Of a stretch of 64,000 bases of DNA, positions 54,887-64,000 are shown piece after piece. The DNA is taken from contig SNVD02000483.1 of assembly GCA_013180625.2 (NCBI GenBank), forward strand, positions 1 to 64,000, in the 5' to 3' direction. A program made the translations under genes and the position numbers. The stretch's first letter is position 1, and each line of letters opens with the position of its first letter. The notes beneath the pieces were generated by a model. The model was not told the DNA's origin. It made no database searches and saw nothing but the letters and a program-made list of their open reading frames with translations. The stretch is from Boswellia sacra (Eukaryota; Streptophyta; Magnoliopsida; Sapindales; Burseraceae).

Positions 54887-56199
54887 ATGCAGAGCAGGGG
54901 ATTGAGTAGCCGGCTATCGAGTATGCTGGTGAAAACCCCAATTTCATCCCTCTTGTTCTTCATGTTCGCTAGTTTAGCTTCCATCTATGTTGCTGGCAGG
55001 TTAGCTTTCCCCAATTCTCTACAAAATTTGTTCTTTTTAGTTTCCAATTGAACAAAAATGTATCTTTTTGGGTGGGCTTGTGGTAGGTTGTGGCAGGATG
55101 CACAAAACCGAGTTCATTTGATCAAAGAGCTCGATAGAATCACCGATCAGGTGAGTTTGTTTTTTATTTTTTTCTGTGTCGTTGTAGTTTGAAATTTATG
55201 TTTATGAATGTGGGTAGTTTATGTAATAAATTGAATAACTTAAAAAAACATACGATGATTTGAATCTTATTACCTATTGCTGATTGGTTTTTAGGGGCAA
55301 TATGGAATATCAGTGGATGATACATTGAAAATCATAGCATGCAGGTAATTTTAATTCTTTTACATTGATTTGAATTTTGGATCAATTGAATTTTGCACTA
55401 ATTTAATTTAGTGATTACTAGTTGTTAAAGGGTTTTTATTGTAATGGGTTCAAGTTTCTTTCATAGTCAGAATTCTGATTAAAGTTAGTGTCACTGTCGA
55501 TTACTTATTAGGGAGCAACAAAAGCAGTTATCAAAAGTTGAGATGCAGCTAGCTGTAGCTGGGAAAAAGGGTTTTAGATCAAGGATTTCAGTGGATACTA
55601 ATGAGAACCGTCCAGAGAAAAGACCACTAGTTGTCATAGGAGTATTAACAAGGTTTGGCCACAAAAACAACAGAGATGCTATCCGTAAAGCATGCATGGG
55701 AACCGGTAAACTATTTTCCATTGGCTCAATAGGGCATTTTATTTTTCAAATGTTCCATTAATGAAACATGAGTTGATTTTCTGGAAGTAAAAATGTACTT
55801 TAATTAAGTTTGTTCTAATTGTCATTGGCATTTTGAACCCAATTGTTTCACGGGTGCAGCTTTGAAAAAACTGGAGAATGATAAGGGCGTCGTTGCTCGT
55901 TTTGTAATTGGAAGAAGGTTTGATACCATTTTCTGTAATTGCTATTATAGTTTCTTGACATGATGCTTCGGTAGAACTCTTTTTATGTATATTGTTTCAA
56001 GACTTGGCTAGAACTCTTTGTCATAATGATTTTTTTTTTGGCAGTGCCAATTGTGGTGACAGTTTGGACAAAAGTGTTGACAATGAAAATAAGCGGACAA
56101 ATGACTTCATAATTCTTGTATGTATTTATAGGTCATCAAATTCATTTATTGCCTGGATTTGCTGTTGGTGAAAGATAGATAGCACTATAGAGAACAAAT

Positions 56200-57455
56200 G
56201 GTGGCAAAACACAGTCAGCTAGCTGTGTTCTTGCAATGGAGCACCCAGCTGTCTTTATAGATAGCAGGTCCATTGACAATGAGGGAGTTGATGATGCTGC
56301 TATGTTTTGGCTATCTCAGAGATTGGTGTTTGTTATTTTTGGTATGGAAAGAATATTGAGGAATTTTGTAATACCAAGGCCACAAAAATTTCATTATCTT
56401 CTAAAGATGCAATCTTTAGAAATCAGAAGAGTGCACTACGTGCAATTTTTGCAACAAAATTACAAGGCTCTTCTAAGCCTACCTCTATACATGCGTTTCT
56501 CGCCTATGGTTTGATGGTGAAGCCATCATTTCAGAAAATTATAGTGCAATTTGGCATGGACATAACTTTGGATAGCTCTCAGGATGGAGTCCTTCTGCCG
56601 ATGAGTCAATCTAACAAATCTAAAAAAGGACAAGATGTTCAAAATAGAGGTAAGAACCAAACATGACTTTTCTTGTAAAATCCCTGCTTACTTTATATAT
56701 TATGTAGTGTAGAAACTCAATCTACTGTCAAATAATTTTTCATAGAGCATGAAACATTTTGATGAGGAAAAGTCAGTAGAACTTGTCATTAAGTTATGAA
56801 AGTTGGAATGTGAATATTACGCAAATTTATTTGTTCTTGGCTTATCTGATGCATCTACTTGGACAGTGGGTATTCTGCATCATGTACTTTTTGGATAATT
56901 ACATTAACTTTAGCAGATATTGGTGAGATATGTAAAGATATATGGAGTGGTCTATAATGTTTGGAGACATTTTTGGACCAGTCTTTAATCTGGTGCAGTC
57001 TTTTGTTAAAGTTGGCTTCTTATTAAATGATCATTTTATTATTGTGGTTTCATTTTAGGCCAAATATTATCTTCAAACTTTTGTGCATTTGGTTATGCAC
57101 AGTTTATGGAGTCTGTTTCACCATCATTATAGTAATTTTTCAAATTAGTTACTATGGATTTACTGCATATGGACATAAATTTTAAAATCTTTTAGCTCCA
57201 TTTACTACTTGAATGTATTCGATCTTAATTTGTACTCTCGGTAATTCATGGTCCCTCATCATTTTTTACTTAATTGAACAGTTACTACATTAGACTGTGC
57301 AAATGCAGAGGATGCTATTCTTCCACTTCCAAAGATTTTAGATATTCGTGAGACAAAGAATAGACATCAAACTTTGAGTAGTGATCTTGATCAGGTAATG
57401 CTTGACTTGGTTGACAGCAAAAATCAAGCTGAGTTTGTGGAGAGCAAAGGTACTT
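56200..57455 (+). pseudogene. Unidentified gene fragment lying in the HPGT intron
   Basis: Segment 56230-56650 reads, with a frameshift at about 56310, MEHPAVFIDSRSIDNEGVDD, then VCYFWYGKNIEEFCNTKATK, ALRAIFATKLQGSSKPTSIH and AFLAYGLMVKPSFQKI, ending at a GTAAGA donor. A second exon-like part at about 57283-57450 reads LDCANAEDAILPLPKILDIR and SSDLDQVMLDLVDSKNQ, ending at GGTACT. The text looks like a genuine conserved plant protein, but I do not recognise it. It is likely a separate capture or insertion into the HPGT intron. Confidence 0.5.
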
Positions 57456-57770
57456 TTTATATTCATTTATAATTTTTCCTACTTTTATATATGAGTTTTC
57501 TTAATGTCAAAAGGATTTATGGTTTGAGATTTGATTAAGGTTTCAAAGGAATTTGTTAGATGGTGAAACTTAAATAGTGATGAAGTTAATTGTTGTTGGT
57601 GGTCCAGTTTATACTTTTAATCCCTTTCTTAAAAGTAATATATAACACCAGTTTTCCTTTTTTTTTTAGTTACTGTGAATAGTGATGTGCACCTTAATAC
57701 TGCACAGTACATGTGAAAATTGTATTTTAATTGTAGAAGGAAAGAACATATAAAGAAAAAGTTCAGAGTG

Positions 57771-57774
<4 letters not shown>

Positions 57775-57801
<27 letters not shown>
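57775..57801. repeat. (GA)n microsatellite
   Basis: About 13 GA units within the HPGT intron; responsible for false Ser/Leu-rich frames on the minus strand. Confidence 0.93.
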
Positions 57802-58482
57802 GAGTGCAGCAAACCAATCAACCCAAATATTTCACTGAGATTTAGAAAAACATGAATACCTAGGTATATATAGATTTCTTTAACTCTCAAAGATGTTTTG
57901 TATTTATAGATATTTGTAATTCAAATATTTAAGCTTATTGTTTGGAATTCTTTTTTGCAGGATGATGTTGTGGAGGCACCTAAGGAGTTTCCAAAGAAGG
58001 CTAAATTGTTCTTTGCCTATGCTGTAGATAAGTGGAATGCTGAATTTCATGCTAAAGTTAATGATGATTTTATGTGAATATCGGTTAGTATTTTCATGTA
58101 TAAAAGATCTACTTCTTGTCTTTCTAAGATATTAATGTCACCCGTAATATCTAATTTAGAGAGGATCTTTGTTCAATGCTTCTGCTTTTCATCAGTAGGG
58201 CTACTGTTAGCAGATATTCCTTGCGTCTGTTTCGAAACATTACATGAACAAGTAATCTAAAGTGCTACTTACTTCACATGGTAGCATAGTAGAATCTAGT
58301 TCCTGGTCAGATTACAAAAATCTGATTTGACCATGAGCTTGGCCCATATATGTTTTTTGTTTTGAATTCTAAATGGAAAGTTAATGTGAATACCATAACT
58401 CTAATGGAATAGAGTTGTCAAAGCAATATGAAAATGTGAAGAGTTGTTTATGAATGACAGTGATAATATTTAATGCTTCCAG

Positions 58483-58629
58483 TCAATTGCAGAAGCAGCA
58501 GAGGATATTTGGGACTACTATGGTTGTGACTTTGGCACCAATCATTCAAGACTCTTAAAAGCACTTTCTCATATTAATTATAATGTCTGCTTGGCTACTG
58601 CTTTGGATGAATATCCCGATTCTATACAG
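58483..58629 (+). pseudogene. Unidentified captured exon
   Basis: Exactly 49 open codons between a CCAG acceptor and a CAGGTTAACC donor, reading SIAEAAEDIWDYYGCDFGTN, HSRLLKALSHINYNVCLATA, LDEYPDSIQ. I cannot name the source. It is separated from the last HPGT exon by 400 bp of non-coding DNA and does not continue the HPGT protein. Confidence 0.5.
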
Positions 58630-58727
58630 GTTAACCTTCCTTTTTTACTTCCATCCTGATTTGCCTGCGGCGAGTTCTAATAGTTTTACAATAATTACAA
58701 GAATCCCTTTCAAAATTGTTATTGTAG

Positions 58728-59583
58728 AGCCAGCTCATGTTCCCAGTCACCCTGTGCCAAATCACACAACTCCTGTGAATGAGGACCTTAAAAACAGCAA
58801 AGAAGCTAGTCATGCATTGGACAATGGAAAGATTTTGGTGGCTGAGAAAAGGGTTGTTGCAGAGCATTGAGTTGTTTCAAGTCAGAATGATGTTCATCCA
58901 GTCTCAGATACAACTGCTTCTAAAACCTAGGAGGAAGCTCCCAAGAAATCTTTTGCATCAGTGGTGTGCTCATGTTTTTATAGTCATCTTGCAATTATTT
59001 TGATGTTTGAACTTCTATGTCTTATACTCTGGTTGTTTCAGGTACATGAGTTAAACAAGAGTAATGCTCCATTTAATGTTATTGTGAGGGTTCCACCTGT
59101 TAAACCTGTTGAACAATCACAAGCAACTGTAACACCTATAGCACCTGCTCCGAATAGCAACAGCACTGTGGAAAGAAACAATAATACTGCAGGTTTTAAT
59201 TTCATCATAGTAAATTGGTAGAATAATATCTGTTGTGGTTTGGAAATAATGTATGTTGTACGACTTTTCTAAACTGTGCCTTGTTTAAATATTTTCCTTA
59301 TATATTCTGCAGTTAAAGGTCACTCCATATTTGTCGAAAACTTGCCTGATAATGCAATAGTTGCACAACTTATGGTGATTTTTGAGCAATTTGGGCCTAT
59401 AAAAGCAAACGGTATTCAAGTTCGAAGTCAGAAGGTATGTTTCAAGAGCATTTTGCGCTGTTTTTTTTTTTTTTTTTTTTGCATAATAACCACATGTTGA
59501 TGAGCTTCATCTTACAGCAAACAGGAAACTATTTTGGCTTAGTAGAATTTGAGTCTGCCACTTCAGTTTAAAGTGTGCTTAAG
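58728..59583 (+). pseudogene. Captured fragment of a G3BP-like NTF2-RRM RNA-binding protein
   Basis: Proteins of this family join an NTF2-like dimer domain to an RRM and act in mRNA regulation and stress granules. Exons: about 58728-58963 (linker, HPVPNHTTPVNEDLKNSKEA, two stops, then EEAPKKSFASV), 59041-59190 (VHELNKSNAPFNVIVRVPPV), 59313-59434 (start of the RRM: GHSIFVENLPDNAIVAQLMV, FEQFGPIKANGIQVRSQK) and 59518-59583 (GNYFGLVEFESAT, the RNP1 strand, then a stop). The NTF2 domain and the end of the RRM are missing. Introns kept, GT-AG borders good. Confidence 0.87.
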
Positions 59584-60307
59584 GTATAGCTTTTGTGTTC
59601 CAGTTTGACTCACACATGTCCTGGTAGTTTCATTTAATTGCTTAAAACCATGTGTGCTTATTAATGAAGAACAAAAAACAGATTGGTGTTCTTATTTGTC
59701 ATTGATTTCATGATAGCTTAAAACCATATGTCATTAACATAAACATTGCTTCGAATGAAGAAAGTAGTAGTATGGATATAGAATATGTTAAAGATTTTGT
59801 CCTTACAAGCCATTGGCAAGTTAGTTTTGCGATAAGGGATCTATGGGTTTATTATTTTCTTTTGAGCAACATTTTGGTATTCTAGATCAATGGCTTTTAT
59901 TTTTCTGTTTAGTAATATCAATTCTGTTTGTTCTGATGTCATATGGTTTTTTTTCCTTTTACCCTCAGAATAACAGTGTAAGATATCTACCCAGGTTTGG
60001 TCCCACTGTTCCTCAAGTTTGCAGTGACTGTGGGAAGAAATTGAAGTTTTCTGTTTGCTTAAATGTAATTATGCATGTATTTGCATGTGTTATTGGGTGT
60101 ATGATGTGCACAGAATCTTTAAGATGTTAATGCCAAGAAGTTCTTTAGATTTCTTGCAATTTTACTGGTGGAGCATTTAATTGGTCCAAAGTTGTAAATG
60201 AACTATAATTTCTCCATATGGATTTCTAGACAACACTTTCAATCTCCTTGTGACCTTGCTTCCATTTTGACGTGAAACAGTATATGTGATATGTGCTGCT
60301 GACGCAG
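59584..60307. other. Non-coding region between captured fragments
   Basis: AT-rich; a short piece at about 59985-60050 (FGPTVPQVCSDCGKK) could be another small exon, unassigned. Confidence 0.4.
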
Positions 60308-60500
60308 GAAGTTATAAATGAGGAAGATGAAAAATTGAGGGGCTTGAAGAAAGAACTGGGTGATGATGTGTAAAAGGCAGTGACATCAGCTTTAGTGGAG
60401 ATCAACGAATATAATCTGAGTGGGAGATATATAACTTAAAAGTTGTGGAATTACAAAGAAGGAAAAAAGGCTCCACTGGAAGAGAGAGTTTCATATATAT
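60308..60500 (+). pseudogene. Captured XH-domain exon of an FDM/IDN2-type RNA-directed DNA methylation factor
   Basis: After a GACGCAG acceptor the frame reads EVINEEDEKLRGLKKELGDD, stop, KAVTSALVEINEYNLSGRYI, stop, KLWNYKEGKKAPLEERVSYI. This is the C-terminal XH domain of the FACTOR OF DNA METHYLATION / INVOLVED IN DE NOVO 2 family, which binds double-stranded RNA in the silencing pathway. Two in-frame stops (for expected Tyr and a residue before L-W-N) show decay. Only this last domain is present. Confidence 0.88.
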
Positions 60501-60519
60501 TAATTTTTTCTAAAATACC

Positions 60520-60819
60520 TATTTTATATATATATATATATATATATATTAATTCTTTTTAAATACTTGGTGGTTAAAAGCTGCCAAGTATATATTTTTT
60601 TTAATTTTTGAAACTATCATACTTGGCGGCCAAAAACCGCCAAGTATATTTTTTTTAATTTTTAAACCTATTATACTTGGCGGTCAAAAACTGCCAAGTA
60701 TAGTCAGATACATATTTGACATTTTGACTGACCGCCAAATATAGTCAAATTGACTATATTTGGCGGTGCCATTGGTGGCGTTTTTAAGACCGCCAAATAT
60801 GGTCATTTTTCTTGTAGTG
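60520..60819. repeat. Right subterminal palindromes of CACTA 3
   Basis: After a TA microsatellite, TACTTGGCGGTCAAAAACTGCCAAGTATA-type palindromes occur at about 60563-60592, 60619-60648 and 60673-60702 (55 bp apart). Then come GACCGCCAAATATAGTCAAA and its inverse, and the terminus. No such palindromes are at the left end. Confidence 0.88.
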
Positions 60820-61404
60820 TTGGTCTTGGGTTTTGTGCTGCTGTTTCAACTTCTCTATACTAGCAAGGCTTTTAGGTTCAAGTTTCACATCAGCAGTATG
60901 TATCAAAACATTTACCTGAAACAACAAATCCACAAAAATAAATAAATGGTCAATCGACAAACATTAGGTTAGAGAAGCAAGTAATGTGATGGGCCTCCAA
61001 TTAGATTCACCTATGCTAGGCGCCACTTGAATACTAAGAAATGAGGGGTAGAATAGAGATTGTTCTTATCTACTCTTTATTTTTTCTGTTATGCTTTTGG
61101 TAGTGTAAGTGGTTGTCCTGCTTAGGTATGTGTGTTGAGTTAGTGAATAAAAGTGGAATAGAGAGAGAAGGAGAGGGGGAATTTTAGCGAGCAGAATTTT
61201 GTTCTAGGAAGAGCTAGCAGACCTCTCGAATAATCTGCTACCTATCCCAGTTTTTTTGTGCTGCAGTAAACTTTCTAAGAAAATTCTACTTATTTTATTT
61301 CATTTCTACCCTATCTCTGTCCTACTTCATTTGAGTTCTAGGTGTAATACTCGGAGAACCATCCTGTTTCCACCAATTTAGTATGAGAGCTCTGAGATCT
61401 TGAG

Positions 61405-62400
61405 ATGGCTAAGAAAGGAGAGGTAAGAATAGATGTGTTAGAGGAAAGACTTACTCAATTTCAGGAAGACATTGGTGTTGTTAAGGGGGGCATGACAAAG
61501 GTCCAGCTCCTTGAACAAAATCTGGCGATTGTGTTGGAGAAGCTGGAGGCAATAGCGATGGAGGTTAGGAGTAAAAAGAAAAAAATTTTGAAACGAACAT
61601 AAAAAACTTGAAGATCGCTTTAGGAAGGTCTGGTGAGGGTTCATCGGTTCCACCTCTGGAGTCTGGGAGATTTGACGTTGGCGAAATCATAAAGGAGATT
61701 TTCAACCACCGTATTGACTGGAGATGCCAGTGTTTGATGGTAAGGATCCTGATGGCCAGACTTTTAGAGCTGAGAGATACTTCTCATTGAATCGCATGAC
61801 GCAGGCGAAAAAAATAGAGGCAGCAACGGTATGTTTTGAGGGCGAGGCTTCGCCTCCCAATGTAGAGTTGGGACGAAATGAAAAGGCTGTTGTTGGATCG
61901 ATTTTATTCTTTGTAGGAAGGGTCGAACAATAAGAAGTTGTTGGTGTTGAAGCAAACTGACACAGTTCAAGAGTATCGATGTCAATTTGAGATGTTGGCC
62001 TCGTCTCTACACGACGTTTCTGAAAACATTCTGGAAGGAGGCTTCATTAATGGGCTTAAGCCTGATATACGGGTCGAGCTGAGATTGATGCAACCAAATG
62101 GGTTGGCCCGATTGATGGAGGTGGCGCATCGAGTGGAGGATCGAAACTTCACATTCAACAAAAATAAATCTGGATTGAGTAAAAATTAAGGAAAAGGAAC
62201 GTATGCAAATTCAAGCCCAAATATGAAGTTAAAAAACATTTTTCCTCCAACAACAGGCTTGTCCATGATCAAGCAGCCATCTTAGAATTTGGGGTCTTCA
62301 TTCAAGCAACTCATAGATGCTGAATTGCAGGCAAGAAGGGATAAAGGTCTTTGTTATTAATGTGAAGAAAATTTTTTGCCAGGCCATAGATGTCGATTTA
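61405..62400 (+). pseudogene. Gypsy gag remnant
   Basis: MAKKGEVRIDVLEERLTQFQ (ATG at 61405) begins a coiled-coil N-terminus. After frameshifts come MPVFDGKDPDGQTFRAERYF, EYRCQFEMLASSLHDVSENI, LEGGFINGLKPDIRVELRLM and RLMEVAHRVEDRN of the gag core. The zinc knuckle (CY-stop-CEENFLPGHRC) lies at 62350-62396. At least three frame breaks and stops. Confidence 0.85.
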
Positions 62401-63134
62401 GAGAACTTCAAGTATTGGTGATTCAAGAAGAGGAGACTTGTCAGCCAGAAGAGGAGGTCAGAGCTGCTGAAGAAAGTGGAAAAATACTCAATGAACCAGG
62501 CGTTGTAGAGCTCTCATTGAATTCTGTTACAGGCCTCACTACTCCTAAAACCATAAAATTGAAGGGGATAGTAAAAGATAAAGAAGTCATTGTGTTGATT
62601 GACATTGGGGCTACTCGTAATTTCATCTCATAAGCCCTGGTGAGTAAATTAGATATACCAGTAGACTAACACTGAAAAGTATGGGGTGCTCTTGGGAACC
62701 AGTGCTCCTATTAAGGGGGCAAGTGTGTGTAAGGGAATCGTTCTACCAATGCACGAGGTTGAAATGGTAGAGGACTTCCTTCCCTTGGACCTCAGGGGGT
62801 CGAATATAGTGTTGGGAATGGTGTGGCTGCAAACATTGGGGGTAATTAAATTCAATTGTAAGGAATTGACCATGGAGTTTAAAGTTAATGGTATTACAGT
62901 AGTTCTCCAAGGGGATCCTAGCCTTAGTCAGACTCAAGTGAAATTAAGAATATTATGAAGGCAGTGCAAAGTGGTAGGCAGGGGGTATTGCTACAGTTGA
63001 GTGCACTTTCCCTGATGCAAGACTCTGCCTCCAATATATTTCCTAAGGCAGTGGAGGAAATTCTTAGTGAGTTCCAAGTAGTGTTTTCCATGCCGGATGG
63101 CTTGTCGCCTCACAGGGAAAAAGAACATGCTATT
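62401..63134 (+). pseudogene. Gypsy protease and start of RT
   Basis: The protease site reads VLIDIGATRNFIS (62592-62630); the usual Asp-Ser-Gly has become Asp-Ile-Gly. Then VLPMHEVEMVEDFLPLDLRG and NIVLGMVWLQTLGVIKFNCK, and after a stop the first RT residues VFSMPDGLSPHREKEHAI. The frame is then cut by the LTR. Confidence 0.85.
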
Positions 63135-64000
63135 TGATAGGTGTCTATTTATGTATCATTTTCATATCAATTCATCTATGTTTCTTTGCTATAATCCTTG
63201 GTATTTTTATGTTTTTGTGTGGTTTTGATGTTTGTAGGAGTTTTGGAGGAACTTGCACAAAAATGGAGTAAAACCCTTCATTTTCACCTCTGCTAGTCAA
63301 CTATCTTCTCGGATTTAATTGTATTGATATACAATGAACCGGATAACATGTTATATACCGTTGGAAAGCTCTCGAAGTCTATTTTCTATAGAAATTTATG
63401 GTTCATAAATCCATTCAGTGTACCGAAAGTTATAATCAAAACAGTGTGAGAAGTATAGAAATGTAATTCCATAAATCACTGTAGCATGTATAATACGGGA
63501 CACTGTAGCAGGTTACTGTAGCAGAGTATATAAACACATTTTAGGGTTTTATTTGAATAACTTGAAGGGGGGAGAACGTGTTGGAGGCAGCATTTTTGGA
63601 TTTCTCTCATCCCTTGGAGTTCTTGAAGGAGAAAGAAGGCTTGGAAAGAGGAAGAACTACAATCCTAAGGAGATTCATCTACAAAGGAGATTTTCAAAGG
63701 ATTTGCTAAGTTTTTCTTTTCCTTTTCAATTCTGGAATTTCTCTGTATTGTATTTATGTTGTTCTTAAACATGTGTAACTGAATCTGAATTGGTTGAGGG
63801 TGATTTCAAAGCCCTTGATATGGTTTTTGTGAGTTGATTGTGCAAGAAGTTGTTATCCAATTCTCTAATTGAAGTTGCTTGTATTTTCCCATGTCTAATG
63901 CTTATGATTGCTTGCTGATTGTATTTGGGTGGCCAACTGAATATAATCTGGATATTGTCTATTGCTAGATAGAAATCTTGATCCGTAATTGTCTTGAATT
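63135..64000 (+). mobile_element. Athila-like LTR, third copy, running off the window
   Basis: Starts TGATAGGTGTCTATTTATGT after CTATT (63130-63134, presumably one TSD copy). It follows the LTRs at 11797 and 19563 throughout the 866 bp seen, with dozens of differences. It keeps the CACTGTAGCA motifs in slightly altered form, and has TATATAAA near 63528. Whether a full element follows, and whether it carries the LOG-like cargo, cannot be seen. Confidence 0.92.

Larger units (their letters stand above)
54887..58083 (+). pseudogene. HPGT: Captured 5' half of a hydroxyproline O-galactosyltransferase (HPGT-like, GT31)
   Basis: HPGTs are Golgi type II membrane enzymes that add the first galactose to arabinogalactan-protein hydroxyprolines. 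Exons: 54887-54999 (MQSRGLSSRLSSMLVKTPIS, then the membrane anchor SLLFFMFASLASIYVAGR), 55087-55150 (LWQDAQNRVHLIKELDRIT), 55295-55344 (GQYGISVDDTLKIIACR), 55512-55705 (PLVVIGVLTRFGHKNNRDAI, start of the GT31 domain), 55860-55917 (LKKLENDKGVVARFVIGRS), 56045-56118 and 57961-58083 (KKAKLFFAYAVDKWNAEFHA, KVNDD of the D-x-D region). Splice borders are nearly all GT-AG. The frame is broken by the change to GFM stop after KVNDD and probably at the last junction. The catalytic C-terminal half is missing. The intron before the last exon contains foreign exon-like DNA. Confidence 0.9.
53602..60819. mobile_element. CACTA element 3 (Pack-CACTA type) with fragments of several plant genes
   Basis: The left end CACTACAAGAATTTTTTACA and the right end, inverted, CACTACAAGAAAAATGACCA share about 21 of the first 26 bases, with CATATTTG next in both. 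TSD TTG lies at 53599-53601 and 60820-60822. It is 7218 bp, with no transposase motifs. The interior carries parts of HPGT, a G3BP-like gene and an FDM/XH gene, plus two unidentified gene pieces, all readable on the plus strand and mostly with introns kept. It is inserted in an exon of the demethylase gene. The subterminal regions of the two ends are unlike each other. Confidence 0.92.
49579..60915 (-). pseudogene. JMJ25: JMJ25-like (KDM3-group) JmjC histone demethylase gene, broken and interrupted
   Basis: Proteins of this group remove H3K9 methylation with iron and 2-oxoglutarate. Exons on the minus strand, 5' to 3': 60915-60823 plus 53601-53233 (one exon split by CACTA 3; VNVLIHTADVKLEPKSL, then EMFDVNHSVDQNFHDMSRG and RLQEYLMKHFREFKHIHCFQ), 52395-52323 (VVHPIHDEIFYLT), 52235-52149 ([20 protein letters not shown] then CPHQVRNLK, with the third iron-binding His), 51228-51121 ([20 protein letters not shown]) and 49633-49579 (VKKMT then MDGAFDKIVK and stop). 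Damage includes a stop after GGDGGAI-like text near 53331, a base lost in 52323-52395, a frameshift in the last exon, and the insertion. Upstream exons lie outside the window or are lost. This appears to be the original host locus. Confidence 0.88.
60985..63134 (+). mobile_element. Ty3/Gypsy element (gag-protease part), truncated by an LTR insertion
   Basis: A probable 5' LTR (about 60985-61375, TGTGATGGGC to TTTCCACCA) is followed by a Met-type primer site with changes (TTAGTATGAGAGC, 61378-61390), then gag and protease frames on plus. The element was inserted just upstream of the demethylase exon at 60915-60823. It is cut at 63134, at the first residues of RT, by the LTR starting at 63135. 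Confidence 0.78.

Noticed and set aside
57629..57890. Ser/Leu-rich frames near 57.7 kb
   Set aside because: Produced by the (GA)n microsatellite in an intron.
49579..60915. Functional demethylase gene with large introns
   Set aside because: The insertion interrupts an exon, and stops and frameshifts occur in several exons.

Overview
This is plant nuclear DNA, almost certainly from a eudicot (inferred from intron-bearing fragments of plant genes: RPT5, HPGT, a JMJ25-like demethylase, a G3BP-like NTF2-RRM protein and an FDM/XH protein). It is a dense nest of transposable elements with no intact ordinary host gene. The only host locus that seems to be in its original place is a broken JmjC demethylase gene on the minus strand (exons between 49579 and 60915). 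I could run no searches. Family names come from recognised motifs; element boundaries come from matching termini and target-site duplications (TSDs) read by eye.

Layout. 1-2802: decayed plus-strand ORF. 2803-8983: old solo LTR split by CACTA element 1 (2996-8000, TSD ATG). 8984-11142 and 25527 to about 26400: a decayed minus-strand Ty3/Gypsy element. Its gag is split by a Copia element (11148-25521, TSD CAAGT), whose own gag is split by an Athila-like LTR element (11797-20975, TSD TAAAT). 27798-33266: a MULE with a 9-bp TSD. 33874-47745: CACTA element 2, with TNP2 and TNPA-like genes, a hAT-type MITE, a 150-bp tandem array and a captured RPT5 tail. 49579-60915: the demethylase pseudogene, with a TRIM-like element in an intron and CACTA element 3 (53602-60819, TSD TTG) in an exon. 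60985-63134: a Gypsy element, cut at 63135 by another copy of the Athila-like LTR that runs off the window.

The most interesting object is the Athila-like element at 11797-20975. Its two 1.41-kb LTRs are almost identical, yet it lacks the gag capsid core and nearly all of RT, RNase H and integrase. Where an env-like gene would sit it carries (a) a 184-aa ORF with a basic cysteine-rich motif resembling nucleic-acid-binding proteins of some plant RNA viruses; (b) an array of 67-bp repeats, three of them with a CACGTG box and a potential hairpin; and (c) an intronless LONELY GUY (LOG)-like cytokinin-activating enzyme gene with a single frameshift. It looks like a recently mobile, non-autonomous retroelement with cargo genes.

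The second theme is gene capture by CACTA elements. Element 3 carries intron-containing pieces of at least three recognisable genes (HPGT, G3BP-like, FDM/XH) plus two I could not name. Element 2 carries the end of RPT5. Element 1 carries exons of an unidentified gene.
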